Shown here: piece after piece, positions 1-8,235 of the stretch
Position numbering within the stretch: the stretch's first letter is position 1
How the letters are laid out: every line of letters begins with the position of its first letter
Translations under genes and position numbers: made by a program
Assembly: GCA_036504855.1 (NCBI GenBank)
Contig: DASXUL010000156.1
Span: 1-64,000 of the forward strand
From: DASXUL01 sp036504855
GTDB taxonomy: Bacteria; Armatimonadota; DTGP01; JAKQQT01
Direction: 5' to 3'
Length of the DNA stretch: 64,000 nucleotides
Notes under the pieces: generated by a model
Seen by the model: the letters and a program-made list of their open reading frames with translations, nothing else
Told to the model about the DNA's origin: nothing
Database searches by the model: none

Positions 1-539
1 GTGCCGTACCGCTGACCTTTCCGGATCGCCCAGTCATCCACACCCAAGGCGCGGGGCGTCGGCATTTCGGGACATGCCGCCGCCCGGACATACCGGAGCA
101 GCGTCTGGCGGCTCACGCACTCGCCTTCGCTCCTCGCGAACCGTACTCCAGGTCGGCCACCGAGAACCAGGCCGATCTGTTCCAGGTGTTTCCTCAAGCG
201 GTCGGTCCTGCGCGCCTTGGCGACAACAAGGTCTGGTAGCCCTTCTGTGAACGTCCGACCACAACAGCGGCGGTTGTCGCAGAAGAAGCGGCGGACATGG
301 TCCTCCAACACAACGGGATGACCGAGAAGTGACATGTCCTGGAGCAACCGCCAGCGCCAGATATGCACTCTTCGCGCCCGACGTCCGCAATGAGAACACG
401 GCGCTCCGCGACATCGTGATTCGGCGAGCACTAACCAGAGTTGGCCGCTGGACCGAACGGGGTCTCGAAGAACTTCCACAGCTGTGATTCGGAGTGACTT
501 GGGCAGGGAAATCCAGTTGGCAATAGCGGTAGTGGACAC
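1..539 (-). CDS. ISL3-family transposase, N-terminal part (truncated by window edge)
   Basis: Reading from a GTG at 539, with GGAGG six to ten bases upstream, gives an uninterrupted frame of about 179 residues to the window edge. It begins VSTTAIANWISLPKSLRIT. It contains the ISL3 N-terminal zinc-finger region, with cysteines in PCSHCGRRARR and FFCDNRRCCGRTF, and then LVLGGRPGVRF and LGVDDWAIRKGQRYG, the first DDE-region motif of ISL3 transposases. The same motifs occur in the same order in the degenerate copy at 18-19.7 kb, but the two differ at many residues, so they are related and not identical copies. No stop is seen, so this one may be intact. The longer ATG-started frame starting at 603 is a shadow in another frame. 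Confidence 0.8.
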   Translation of the reverse strand, partial: MSTTAIANWISLPKSLRITAVEVLRDPVRSSGQLWLVLAESRCRGAPCSHCGRRARRVHIWRWRLLQDMSLLGHPVVLEDHVRRFFCDNRRCCGRTFTEGLPDLVVAKARRTDRLRKHLEQIGLVLGGRPGVRFARSEGECVSRQTLLRYVRAAACPEMPTPRALGVDDWAIRKGQRYG

Positions 540-694
540 TTGCTTCACCTCCACGATTTCGATACGTGGAAGAGATAACACATTTCGCCACCCGGGTAAA
601 CACTCCTGCGACGCTCAGCCATGCGGGGCGTCACGCTCATCGATCGGCAATCGACCTTCACCATCTGTGGGCCAGACCCATTTTACACGCGGCG
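1..694 (-). mobile_element. ISL3-type insertion sequence, left part only (runs off the window)
   Basis: The transposase start at 539 and a terminal-repeat-like sequence at 673-694 mark the 5' end of an ISL3-type element. The shared core is CAGACCCATTTTACAC at 673-688. The same core forms the perfect terminal inverted repeat of the second ISL3 copy at 17.9-19.8 kb. The 3' part and the other end lie outside the window. The element abuts a short istA-like reading frame (683-778), so it appears to have inserted into, or next to the start of, an IS21-type transposase gene. The exact outer boundary is uncertain because a GTCARCGCCGCGTG motif flanks several of these ends. Confidence 0.6.
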
Positions 695-778
695 CTGACA
701 CTTGGGGTCGAACCCGCTCAGGCGGCTGATCTCGCTGAGCGAAAGCCCCGACCGGCGCATCTCCTCTATCTCCGTCAC
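683..778 (-). pseudogene. IS21-type IstA N-terminal fragment
   Basis: A GTG at 778, preceded by GAGGTGAGAAC as ribosome-binding site, opens a 31-residue frame containing VTEIEEMRRSGLSLSEISRL. This resembles the N-terminal helix-turn-helix of IstA transposases. The frame ends at a TAA formed inside the ISL3 terminal repeat, so the gene was cut by the ISL3 insertion and the rest is missing. The upstream sequence (852-895) has the repeated end motif expected of an IS21-type terminus, which supports the reading. The family call rests on a short peptide and is moderate. Confidence 0.5.
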
Positions 779-851
779 GTTCTCACCTCGTAGCAATCCC
801 GCCAGCTCCTCCCTCCGAGGAAAGGGTGGCGCTCAGGGCTACAGATGGACA

Positions 852-895
852 CTTTTCACACGGCGATAGGGCATCCTTTTCACGCGGCGTTGACA
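852..895 (-). repeat. IS21-like terminus with repeated 14-mer
   Basis: CTTTTCACACGGCG (852-865) and CTTTTCACGCGGCG (876-889) are near-identical direct repeats with starts 24 bases apart, and the block ends in TTGACA. On the minus strand this reads TGTCAACGCCGCGTGAAAAG followed by a second CGCCGTGTGAAAAG. Multiple short repeats at the ends are typical of IS21-family elements, where the transposase binds. It lies about 110 bases upstream of the istA fragment, so I read it as the outer end of that dead element. Confidence 0.45.
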
Positions 896-1200
896 AGGAC
901 AACGAACAGATCCGTGGTAGGCGCCCATCCGACCATTGCTGGTAGGCATCCATCCGGCGGTCACTGGTAGGGTAGCAGGCGGCTACTGACATCCGCCGAA
1001 ATACGCACGAAGCCCCCCGAGAGAATGTTGGGTCAGGATTTGGACAATACATGGCATGAGACAGACGTAGCCTTCGGCACTGCTTGGCCCCACTACAAAC
1101 CCCGTCGCAACGATCCACCGCGGAGCTTCATTCAGGCACGCGGAGCAACAGGTCTCGTTGTCCCCATTTGTTGCTTCAGTTAAGGAGAAACCCCTTCATC
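896..1200. other. Gene-free region upstream of the beta-helix gene
   Basis: I see no supported gene here. The long plus-strand frame that continues the beta-helix protein upstream to 1084 has no signal peptide at its start and is not used. A purine-rich AAGGAG lies at about 1182-1187, ahead of the chosen ATG at 1201 but with a long spacing of about 13 bases. No convincing promoter was identified. Confidence 0.4.
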
Positions 1201-3789
1201 ATGCGAATCCTGTCGATCCAGTTCGCGCTGTCAATCTTCCTTGCGTCCGGAGCCGTGATGGCCTGCGCTGGTGCGGTGCCGCACGTAGGTCTCCCGGCCA
1301 TCGGCTCAGTCCGGCTGGAGCACGCTCGCGCGACCCCGGTCCATCCAAGTGATCGCCTCGCTCACCTCCCCCTCCTCGACGTGAGGCAGTTCGGTGCGTT
1401 GGGGGATGGTCTCACCGATGACTATGAGGCCATATCCGCGGCCGTCGCCTACATGAACTCCATCGGGTCGGGAACGCTCGTCTTCCCACCAGGGGTCTAC
1501 AGGATCGACCGATATATCGGCGACGCACGCACGCCTGCCACCACCGCCATTGAGTTCCAGAACTGCCATGACTTCGCCGTCCAAGGATTCGGCGCGACGA
1601 TAGAGGTGAAGGGGGATTTCCACAAGACGGCGGACGTGCCGTTGGGCGATATCGAGGGCGACGGCGTGCCTCGATACAAATCCCTTCGTCGGGCGATAAC
1701 GCCGTTCGTGTTTCGCAACTGCCAACGCTTCGAACTCCAGGGCTTTACCGTGAATGGAAACGTAGACAAAATGACGCGGGATCTCAACGTCTACCAGGGG
1801 CCCGGCGAGGGTGTCGCCACCTACGGATGTGCGGACTACGCGCTTGAAGACCTCTACGTCCACCACATGAGCGAGGATGGAATCTACATTGGTGGCTTGG
1901 CGCGAAAGCCGGCGATCGGCGAGGCGGCGAAAGCCGACCGAAACGTCAGCATCCTCCGGGTGGTGAGTGCCAACAACACGCGGCAAGGGCTGTCCGTCAT
2001 CCATGCGCGTGGCCTGATCGCTACTGACAGCGTGTTTGTCAACAGCGGCCTCAACGATGCGAGTGGCTCGGCAATCGGCCCCTATGGCGTCGATCCCCCG
2101 ACGAATGGCGTTGACATCGAGCCGGACTATCCGGCCCTTCCCACGCCGATCCAGACGGGAGTTACATATGGCGAGGGGGAATACGTAGCCCCTCCAACGT
2201 CGAACGGACACATCTACCGGGTTCGGAGCGGTGGGTCCCTCGACAGCTCGCCATCCACCCAGTGGTCCACAAAAGGAGCCACGTTCCCCGTAGGCAGCCT
2301 GACGTTGGCGGATGCTGGCACGACCTATATGGACGTGCAGGCAGGCCAGCAGACATTCGAGAACTGCACCTTTGCCGGCAGCGTCGGCGAAGAGTTTTCA
2401 TCGACGCAGTTTGCCCGCACCGATACCATCTTGATCCGCAACTGCAACTTCTATCGGGAAGCCCACGACGGTTCATCGGCAGCCCGACTGGCTGTGCCCA
2501 ACACGACGGTGGAAGGCAGCCGGTTCGTTGGCGGGCGGCTGCTTCTGACTGGCAACAGCGTATCAAACACGTCGGCCACGGCTATCGGGAACACGTTCCT
2601 TACCTCCGGAGTGGGCGTGTATGTGCATCCTGAGTCCACGGGGGATGTGGTGGTGCAGGGGAACCTGCTTGTCTGCACTCGCTCCGAGCCAGGATGCAAC
2701 CTACTCTGCGAAGTCCATTCTAGTAGCGCACATTTCACGAATAACACCCTCTTCCTGCCAAAAGCCACGCTCGCGGATTCGGAAGAGACCCAGGCGGTGT
2801 ACTTTGCCGAAGCGTCGCAGATACAGGACAACACCTATGTGACAGATGCGCCGGCATCAAACAGGGCCTTTACCGTATTCTACGACACGGGCGCGGCGCG
2901 CCCTACCCACGAGTTCGCCGCGCATGGCTCTGCCTTTGAGTTGATCGGTCCTCGGGCACCGGTTGCGGAGGAGCCGCCCACCACCCTCGCCCCGCCATCT
3001 CTGGCGTCGGCGTCTCGCCTGGCCGATCGGACCCAGGTGACGGGATCGATAGACCATGGCCACGACGGGCTCTCGCTTGAGTTCTTCAGCAGACCCCCTG
3101 GGAGCGATATCAGCGACGCCGACGACTACAAGTTCGTCGCTGAAGTGCCCGTTGGTGCATCCTCGAGTTTTGCCCTGGATCTGCCACCGCTGGACATAGG
3201 CACGGAGCTGTCCGCCGTCGCAGTGCGACGACTGGACGGCGCGATCCTCGATGGGACCGCGCTGTCAAACACCATTCACGTAACGGAGGGAACGGCGCCG
3301 GCAGATCCGCCGCTCACACTCGGCTTGATCGATCCGGGCACCTCACTGACCCTGTTTGGCGGATCGCATATCGAGGTTCGCTGGTCCGTGGAGCCCTCAG
3401 CCTACGTGCAGGCCCAGCGCGTGGAGCTGTCGCGTGACGGTGGACTACTCTGGGAAGCCGTGTCGGGAGACCTTGACGCCTCAATACGCCAGTGGGATTG
3501 GCTGGTGCCAATCGTCGATCCGAGTGAGGGACGCCTGCGTGTCACCGCGGTTGACTTGCAGAACCGGCAGTGGTCTTCGCCGGATTCAGTGGACTTCGCC
3601 ATACAGACCGTGTCGCCATGGACGGTCTCCGATGCGGCGGCGGCCCTGCGCCTCTCGGCTGGCATCCAGCCGGTATCTCCGGACGATATGCGCCGTCTGA
3701 ACGTTCTTGATAGCGCAGATACGATCGGCCGGATCACTCTCCTGGACGTGCTGGTAATCCTGCGCGCGGCATTCGGATGGCGGTCATAG
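1201..3789 (+). CDS. Secreted pectate-lyase-superfamily beta-helix protein with dockerin-like tail
   Basis: The 862-residue product starts with a clear signal peptide (MRILSIQFALSIFLASG, cleavage near residue 25), which is why ATG 1201 is preferred over the extension to 1084. Residues about 60-110 carry the pectate_lyase_3 signature (LLDVRQFGALGDGLTDDYEA, then LVFPPGVYRI). They are followed by about 450 residues of right-handed beta-helix with Asn-rich turns (FRNCQRFELQGFTVNGN, FENCTF, IRNCNFYRE). After a proline/alanine linker near residue 600, Ig-like segments follow. The last 55 residues (VSDAAAALRLSAG ... ITLLDVLVILRAAFG) are a degenerate dockerin-like domain shared with the 1693-residue protein at 44.9 kb. 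The likely role is binding or cleaving an exported polysaccharide; the substrate is unknown. It converges on the exopolysaccharide module, which is an association by position only. Confidence 0.75.
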   Translation: MRILSIQFALSIFLASGAVMACAGAVPHVGLPAIGSVRLEHARATPVHPSDRLAHLPLLDVRQFGALGDGLTDDYEAISAAVAYMNSIGSGTLVFPPGVYRIDRYIGDARTPATTAIEFQNCHDFAVQGFGATIEVKGDFHKTADVPLGDIEGDGVPRYKSLRRAITPFVFRNCQRFELQGFTVNGNVDKMTRDLNVYQGPGEGVATYGCADYALEDLYVHHMSEDGIYIGGLARKPAIGEAAKADRNVSILRVVSANNTRQGLSVIHARGLIATDSVFVNSGLNDASGSAIGPYGVDPPTNGVDIEPDYPALPTPIQTGVTYGEGEYVAPPTSNGHIYRVRSGGSLDSSPSTQWSTKGATFPVGSLTLADAGTTYMDVQAGQQTFENCTFAGSVGEEFSSTQFARTDTILIRNCNFYREAHDGSSAARLAVPNTTVEGSRFVGGRLLLTGNSVSNTSATAIGNTFLTSGVGVYVHPESTGDVVVQGNLLVCTRSEPGCNLLCEVHSSSAHFTNNTLFLPKATLADSEETQAVYFAEASQIQDNTYVTDAPASNRAFTVFYDTGAARPTHEFAAHGSAFELIGPRAPVAEEPPTTLAPPSLASASRLADRTQVTGSIDHGHDGLSLEFFSRPPGSDISDADDYKFVAEVPVGASSSFALDLPPLDIGTELSAVAVRRLDGAILDGTALSNTIHVTEGTAPADPPLTLGLIDPGTSLTLFGGSHIEVRWSVEPSAYVQAQRVELSRDGGLLWEAVSGDLDASIRQWDWLVPIVDPSEGRLRVTAVDLQNRQWSSPDSVDFAIQTVSPWTVSDAAAALRLSAGIQPVSPDDMRRLNVLDSADTIGRITLLDVLVILRAAFGWRS

Positions 3790-3884
3790 CCCTTCGGCAT
3801 CCGCCTGAACCCTTCGAACGATCGCCCGCCAGGGCACCCTGGCCTCCTCCATCCGCCCGGCCTCCGATCTGCAGTCGCGATCCC

Positions 3885-4742
3885 TCATCCGGCCGTGCTC
3901 TCACCATTCAGCGGCTGGCGTGCGCAGAAACAGGCGTTCATAAGGTAGGTGACGAGAGACCCCGCGACTTTGCCGCACAGTGGCCGCAGAATCCGAGCCA
4001 GCACCCTGTGTCGCGGATTCCCCGACTCGGACAGCATGTCGAGCTTCGCAGCGATGAAGTCACTCGTTTCCAGCTCGACACTGGCAAATCGCCCCTGGAA
4101 TACGCTCCTGATTTCGTTCATGAATCGATAGTATGTCTTTTCCGTGAGGTAGTCATCCCACCTAAGAGCGGCCTCCAGCGCCGACTCCCCACACAGCCTT
4201 GGGCGGAGCCTCAGGGCGTAGAACATGCGGAGATAGCCGATCCGCACCCTTCCCGGCGGTACCCAGTGAGCAAATGGGATCTTGAGATGACATTCAATGG
4301 GATGGCTTGCCATCGGGAAGTTCACAAGCAGGACGCCTGATGGTTTGAGAACCCGTGCACATTCGGAGACCATCTGATCAAGGAACCGAACGTGCTCGAA
4401 CACCTGGTTCGCATAGACGACATCAAACGAGGCGTCCGGGAACGGGATGCGTCGCTCGTCCGACGTGACCTTGATATGCGAGGCGAAATCCCCACCGTAG
4501 TGTCCTTCCAGGCGCGCGCGCAGTTTGGCCTCCCGGTCTGGAAAGTCGTACCCATGCATGTCGTACCCGTAGGACAACAGCAACTCGATGGCCGCGCCGT
4601 CACCGCACCCCATGTCCATGACACTGATCGGCCTGCCACCAGCGATATCGTGCAGGCGTCTTGCCAGATACAGCGATGTCGGTGAGTTCCAGGTTCGTGA
4701 GGTTGCCGCAGGCGCGGCGCAATCCGTTTGTCCCAGTTGCAT
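3885..4742 (-). CDS. SAM-dependent class I methyltransferase
   Basis: The protein is about 285 residues and has the canonical motif I VMDMGCGDGAAIELL, an acidic post-I GYDFPD, and the Methyltransf_11 signatures FDVVYANQVFEHVRF and ECARVLKPSGVLLVNFP. ATG 4742 (MQLGQTDCA) is preferred, with CGGAG about 11 bases upstream. A TTG at 4796 would add 18 residues without a good ribosome-binding site. It is the last gene of the minus-strand Wzx/Wzy-type cluster and lies 68 bases after the deacetylase gene, so it probably modifies a sugar or lipid intermediate of that polymer. The substrate cannot be told from sequence. Confidence 0.8.
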   Translation of the reverse strand: MQLGQTDCAAPAATSRTWNSPTSLYLARRLHDIAGGRPISVMDMGCGDGAAIELLLSYGYDMHGYDFPDREAKLRARLEGHYGGDFASHIKVTSDERRIPFPDASFDVVYANQVFEHVRFLDQMVSECARVLKPSGVLLVNFPMASHPIECHLKIPFAHWVPPGRVRIGYLRMFYALRLRPRLCGESALEAALRWDDYLTEKTYYRFMNEIRSVFQGRFASVELETSDFIAAKLDMLSESGNPRHRVLARILRPLCGKVAGSLVTYLMNACFCARQPLNGESTAG

Positions 4743-4809
4743 AGTGTCTGCTGCTCCGATCAAAGATACCCGTCTGTGCCGGCTACGCACCCGCAATCCC
4801 GGAGTGGTG

Positions 4810-5841
4810 CTATAGCTTCACCCGACAGGCGACATCATCCATCGACATCGACTGGAAACCGTATCGCCCATTCAGGCGTTCGTAGTGGGTCAAGAGGCCT
4901 TCCAGCATTGCGAGGTTCGCTTCCAGGTGAGTTCCAAAGTTGTGGGGATGCCACCAGAGGTGAACCATCCGACCGTTTCGGGCGGCCCGATCCATGTCAT
5001 CCGTGATCCTCCGCCTGAACAACTCGCCAAACCGTGCAAGCTTCGGCTGGAATGGACTCAGAAAGTGGGTTGCTGCGACGTTGCACAGCCCGTCGGCCCG
5101 TTGAATGGACGCGAAGTCTAGCGTTCTGCTGCCCGCGACATGAACGTACCGGTCAAGCATTCTGATCCCGCGTTTCGCGGGATGCGTGCGAGCGCTCTCC
5201 GGGCAAGGGCGGTAGACCCATGATGGATCCACCCCGCGAAAGCTGGAAAATCCGAAGTCGCGGATGGTGTCCGTGTAATCGGCATTGAACTGATGCCTCG
5301 GGAAGACGAGGGACCGGAGCTCGATCCCCCTGTTCCTGGCGATCGCTACAGCGCATTCCAGATCGGCGGCAAATGACTCCCTGGAATTCCCCTCTTCGAG
5401 GCAGTAATAGTGTGAGAACGTATGCGACCCTATGTCTTGGCCGGGTGTCTCCCGGATGCGATCAACCAGGCTCGCCGCGAAATTCGCTGGGTCGGAAGCC
5501 TCGTCGTCCCCAGTTGGATCGGCATATGGATTCAGGCGCTCGTCCGCGTAGCGCGGCTGGGTCGACGGCCAGAACCGCCTCATCTCCTCCTTCGTGGACG
5601 CGAAGAGAAACCCGACGGTGGCCCAGGTGGCTCGAATGCCATAGCGCTCGAAGAGATCCAGTATGCGCGGAATCGCCTCCCTGGCTCCCAAGACGTTGCG
5701 GAGATACGAGTCCGGACCATGGCAGAGCTCCCTCACTCCCCAGCGGAGCTCGAAATCGAGCGAAACCACGAAGGCGCCCGGAAGCCCGCGCTCAGGACCG
5801 GTACCCTCTCCCCGCGTGTCAATGTGACCGCCATCCATCAT
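4810..5841 (-). CDS. Polysaccharide deacetylase (NodB-fold, carbohydrate esterase 4-like)
   Basis: This 343-residue protein has the NodB-fold start FVVSLDFELRWG, the metal-binding HTFSH motif in QDIGSHTFSHYYCLEEGN, and later FPRHQFNADYTDTIRDFGF and VHLWWHPHNFG, as in family members acting on cell-surface glycans. The first conserved position is LDFE rather than the classical TFDD, as in other exopolysaccharide-cluster deacetylases. The start is the ATG-ATG pair at 5841, with GGGGAGG five bases upstream. No signal peptide is visible, so it probably acts on a cytoplasmic lipid-linked glycan or is exported by an unseen route. It lies in the exopolysaccharide operon between the polymerase-like gene and the methyltransferase. 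Confidence 0.8.
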   Translation of the reverse strand: MMDGGHIDTRGEGTGPERGLPGAFVVSLDFELRWGVRELCHGPDSYLRNVLGAREAIPRILDLFERYGIRATWATVGFLFASTKEEMRRFWPSTQPRYADERLNPYADPTGDDEASDPANFAASLVDRIRETPGQDIGSHTFSHYYCLEEGNSRESFAADLECAVAIARNRGIELRSLVFPRHQFNADYTDTIRDFGFSSFRGVDPSWVYRPCPESARTHPAKRGIRMLDRYVHVAGSRTLDFASIQRADGLCNVAATHFLSPFQPKLARFGELFRRRITDDMDRAARNGRMVHLWWHPHNFGTHLEANLAMLEGLLTHYERLNGRYGFQSMSMDDVACRVKL

Positions 5842-5924
5842 GCGTGCCTCCCCTTGTCGACATCCCGGAACCCGCATCTTGCGCGACCCGAGTGGTCGAC
5901 GAAGGCGTGGTTCATCGGGCCTCC

Positions 5925-7133
5925 TTAGGCTGCGCCCCCGCGAGCGGGCACAACCTCGATCGTACCAGATCCCCTAATGGCCGGATCGGCCTCGGTCTCA
6001 TCGCTGTCGCCGGCTTGCGCCGCAATCAGCGCAAACAGCAGCCATGTCGACTTAGAGTAGTCCCAGCTGATCGTGGACGCACCGATGACCCACGTCACCA
6101 TCAGGAATGCCCACAGTTGTCTTTGTGGTGCGTCCATCCTCAGCGCAGACCTCGCCGAAGCCACGAGCAACAGCAGCCACAGCGTGGCGGAAGGCAGCCC
6201 GCCATCCACGGCAACCGACAGAAATGTGTTGTGCGCGGCGATCCGAATGCCGATCTTGCGGACGATCGACTCCCGGAACGCCCCAACGCCAACGCCAAGG
6301 AGCGGGTGTTCGCAAAAAACGGTAGCCCCTGCCTGCCAGATCGGGAGGCGGCCGCTCCAGTCCCCACGGCTGGAAGCGTTCATCGTAGACGCAATGCGCT
6401 CAATCGACGAAGAAGGAACCAATGGCATCAAGGCGAACGCGGCTGCCGTCAACGCCATCAGGACGGCGATGCCTATCGACCTGCGACGTCTGACCGAAGT
6501 GAACACGATGTACCCATAGGCGACAACGGCCGCCGCAGCCGCTCCTCTGGACCCCGTTAGCGGTATGGCGATGAACGCCATGAGAGGGTAGGCGTAGTTG
6601 ATCGCCCTGCCTAACCTGCCGCGCGTAACACCCGCAAGATACCAGGCTAACAGCGTCCCAATGGTCAGGATAAGGCCAAGCTCGTTCGAGTCCGTACCCG
6701 GGGCGGCGTAACGCAGGTATGACGCTTGTTGGCCCGACTCGTACGCCAATACCGTCTGCACGGCGGCCACGTAACAGCCCAACACATACATCTGCATCAG
6801 CGCGTGCTGCTGGCTACGCTCGCGGGCGAACTCCCAGATCATCCACACCAGCGTCGCAAGCTGGACATACGTGATGAGTAGTTCCAGGCTGAGCGGGATG
6901 GAAATCGTCCAGAGCACCGTGGCGGCAGACCAGAGCACGAACGCCGCAAAGCACAACACGATTGGACTGGGAGGGCGCACCGCGGGGCGGGAGCATACGG
7001 TCAGGCAGGCAAGTACGATGGCGCACAGTCCAATGGTGCGGCTGATCGTGCCGATCCCGGCGATCATCAGGACGTTTTCCCACGGTATCGTGAAGCACAG
7101 GGCGCAGAGCGCCCAGAATGTGAGCTTACGCAA
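5925..7133 (-). CDS. O-antigen ligase/Wzy-type polymerase membrane protein
   Basis: This is a polytopic membrane protein of about 402 residues with roughly ten hydrophobic segments. It contains the Wzy_C/O-antigen-ligase region: GSRGAAAAAVVAYG, then a periplasmic loop with GVGVGAFRESIVRKIG and AAHNTFLSVAVDGGLPS, where the H-N in AAHNTFL is typical of the family. A TTG at 7133 with GGAGG nine bases upstream overlaps the preceding glycosyltransferase gene by 8 bases; an ATG at 7154 is the alternative. It probably polymerises or transfers repeat units at the periplasmic face, working with the flippase at 8.2 kb. Polymerase and ligase cannot be told apart here. Confidence 0.78.
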   Translation of the reverse strand: MRKLTFWALCALCFTIPWENVLMIAGIGTISRTIGLCAIVLACLTVCSRPAVRPPSPIVLCFAAFVLWSAATVLWTISIPLSLELLITYVQLATLVWMIWEFARERSQQHALMQMYVLGCYVAAVQTVLAYESGQQASYLRYAAPGTDSNELGLILTIGTLLAWYLAGVTRGRLGRAINYAYPLMAFIAIPLTGSRGAAAAAVVAYGYIVFTSVRRRRSIGIAVLMALTAAAFALMPLVPSSSIERIASTMNASSRGDWSGRLPIWQAGATVFCEHPLLGVGVGAFRESIVRKIGIRIAAHNTFLSVAVDGGLPSATLWLLLLVASARSALRMDAPQRQLWAFLMVTWVIGASTISWDYSKSTWLLFALIAAQAGDSDETEADPAIRGSGTIEVVPARGGAA

Positions 7134-8235
7134 TGTCCACGTCCTCCAATACATCCAAGTATTGGCATACGGCGGACTCCCGCGTATACGGCGCCCACGC
7201 GTCTCGAGGGACGGGGCGGCGCGCCGACCTCAGGGCTGCCTCGATCGCCGCCGCAAGAAGGTCCGGGGAGCGCACCGGAACGAGCGTTCCATGTAGCCCA
7301 CCTCCGAGTATCTCCCGAGGACCGCTCTCGCAGTCAGTCGAAACAATCGGAACCTCCAGGGCGAGGGCCTCGATCAAGACCGTGGGAAGGCCTTCACGTA
7401 CGGATGACAGAACGAAAACACCCGAGCGCCTGATCCATGCGTACGGGTTGTCAACAAACCCTGGCAGGAGGACATCATCCTGCACGCCAAGCTCCGCACA
7501 CAGTGATTGGAGCTCCGCCCGCTTGGGTCCGTCTCCCAAGATGACGAGACGGCACGGGGTTCGCTTCCGCACGCTTGCGAATGCCCGAACAAGAGTGGAG
7601 TGGTCCTTGGCATCGGCGAGGCGGCCGACGGTGATCAGGACGGGTGGCATCCCTGGCCGCAACCAGTCATGATGCAGAGGCTCATTGGCGAGCGTGAAGA
7701 GCCTGTCCGTTACAACCGGGTTCAGGATGGTGCGGATCGAGTCGCGGGGCAACCCACTTCTTCGCGCCGCGTCGTCCGCAACGCCTTCCGAAACAGCGAC
7801 AACGGCGTCTGCCCACCGGTAGAGGCGTGCTGAGATTGAGACTGTGGCCCGCTCTACGGGGGACTGACGCTCCTTGGATATTGCCAGGTAGTTGTTGTGA
7901 ACGGTAACGACGGCTCTGGATTTGGCTCTGGATAGCCACCGCGCCAAAACGCAGATGACGTTCGCATTTTCCAGGCCCGACAGGACTGCGCTTGGCCTTT
8001 CCCTTCGGAGGTACTTGACGAGAGGCAATAACGCCGTGAACGTGCTCCAACTCCGCAGGTCGACGACGCGGACTCCATCCGCCACATCAGCGAGGAAGGG
8101 ACCCTTCGCCTGTGCCAGTACTAGGTCGCACGCGATGCCGCGGGCGGCTATGCCGTTCGCGATGTGTACCATCACGCGCTCAGCGCCGCCCCCTAGAAGG
8201 GAGCTTATGAAGATCGCTATGGGGCGACGGGTCAC
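7126..8235 (-). CDS. GT4-family glycosyltransferase
   Basis: The protein is about 369 residues with the GT-B fold. The N-terminal ISSLLGGGAERVMVHIANG is the glycine loop, the acceptor domain follows, and then come VGRLADAKDHSTLVRAF and the donor-site motif SSVREGLPTVLIEALALE (E-x7-E). GTG 8235 has GGAGG four bases upstream, and its first bases overlap the stop of the flippase gene (GTGA), indicating translational coupling. The longer open frame reaching to 8661 reads through the flippase gene and is not used. It transfers a nucleotide-sugar residue to the growing repeat unit; donor and acceptor are unknown. Confidence 0.85.
   Translation of the reverse strand: MTRRPIAIFISSLLGGGAERVMVHIANGIAARGIACDLVLAQAKGPFLADVADGVRVVDLRSWSTFTALLPLVKYLRRERPSAVLSGLENANVICVLARWLSRAKSRAVVTVHNNYLAISKERQSPVERATVSISARLYRWADAVVAVSEGVADDAARRSGLPRDSIRTILNPVVTDRLFTLANEPLHHDWLRPGMPPVLITVGRLADAKDHSTLVRAFASVRKRTPCRLVILGDGPKRAELQSLCAELGVQDDVLLPGFVDNPYAWIRRSGVFVLSSVREGLPTVLIEALALEVPIVSTDCESGPREILGGGLHGTLVPVRSPDLLAAAIEAALRSARRPVPRDAWAPYTRESAVCQYLDVLEDVDIA

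Noticed and set aside
889..930. Outward promoter from the IS21-like terminus (TTGACA at 890-895)
   Set aside because: No acceptable -10 element follows at the right distance.
1084..1200. Upstream extension of the beta-helix gene to 1084
   Set aside because: The extension lacks a ribosome-binding site and hides the signal peptide; ATG 1201 opens a classical signal sequence.
1306..2211. Minus-strand 301-residue frame opposite the beta-helix gene
   Set aside because: No recognisable motif; antisense to a well-supported secreted protein.
3829..3843. Hairpin GCCAGGGCACCCTGGC as terminator between converging genes
   Set aside because: The loop is only two bases, too small to form a stable hairpin as written.
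5373..6560. Plus-strand 395-residue frame
   Set aside because: It is antisense to the deacetylase and polymerase-like genes and has Arg/Pro-rich content typical of a GC-rich shadow frame.
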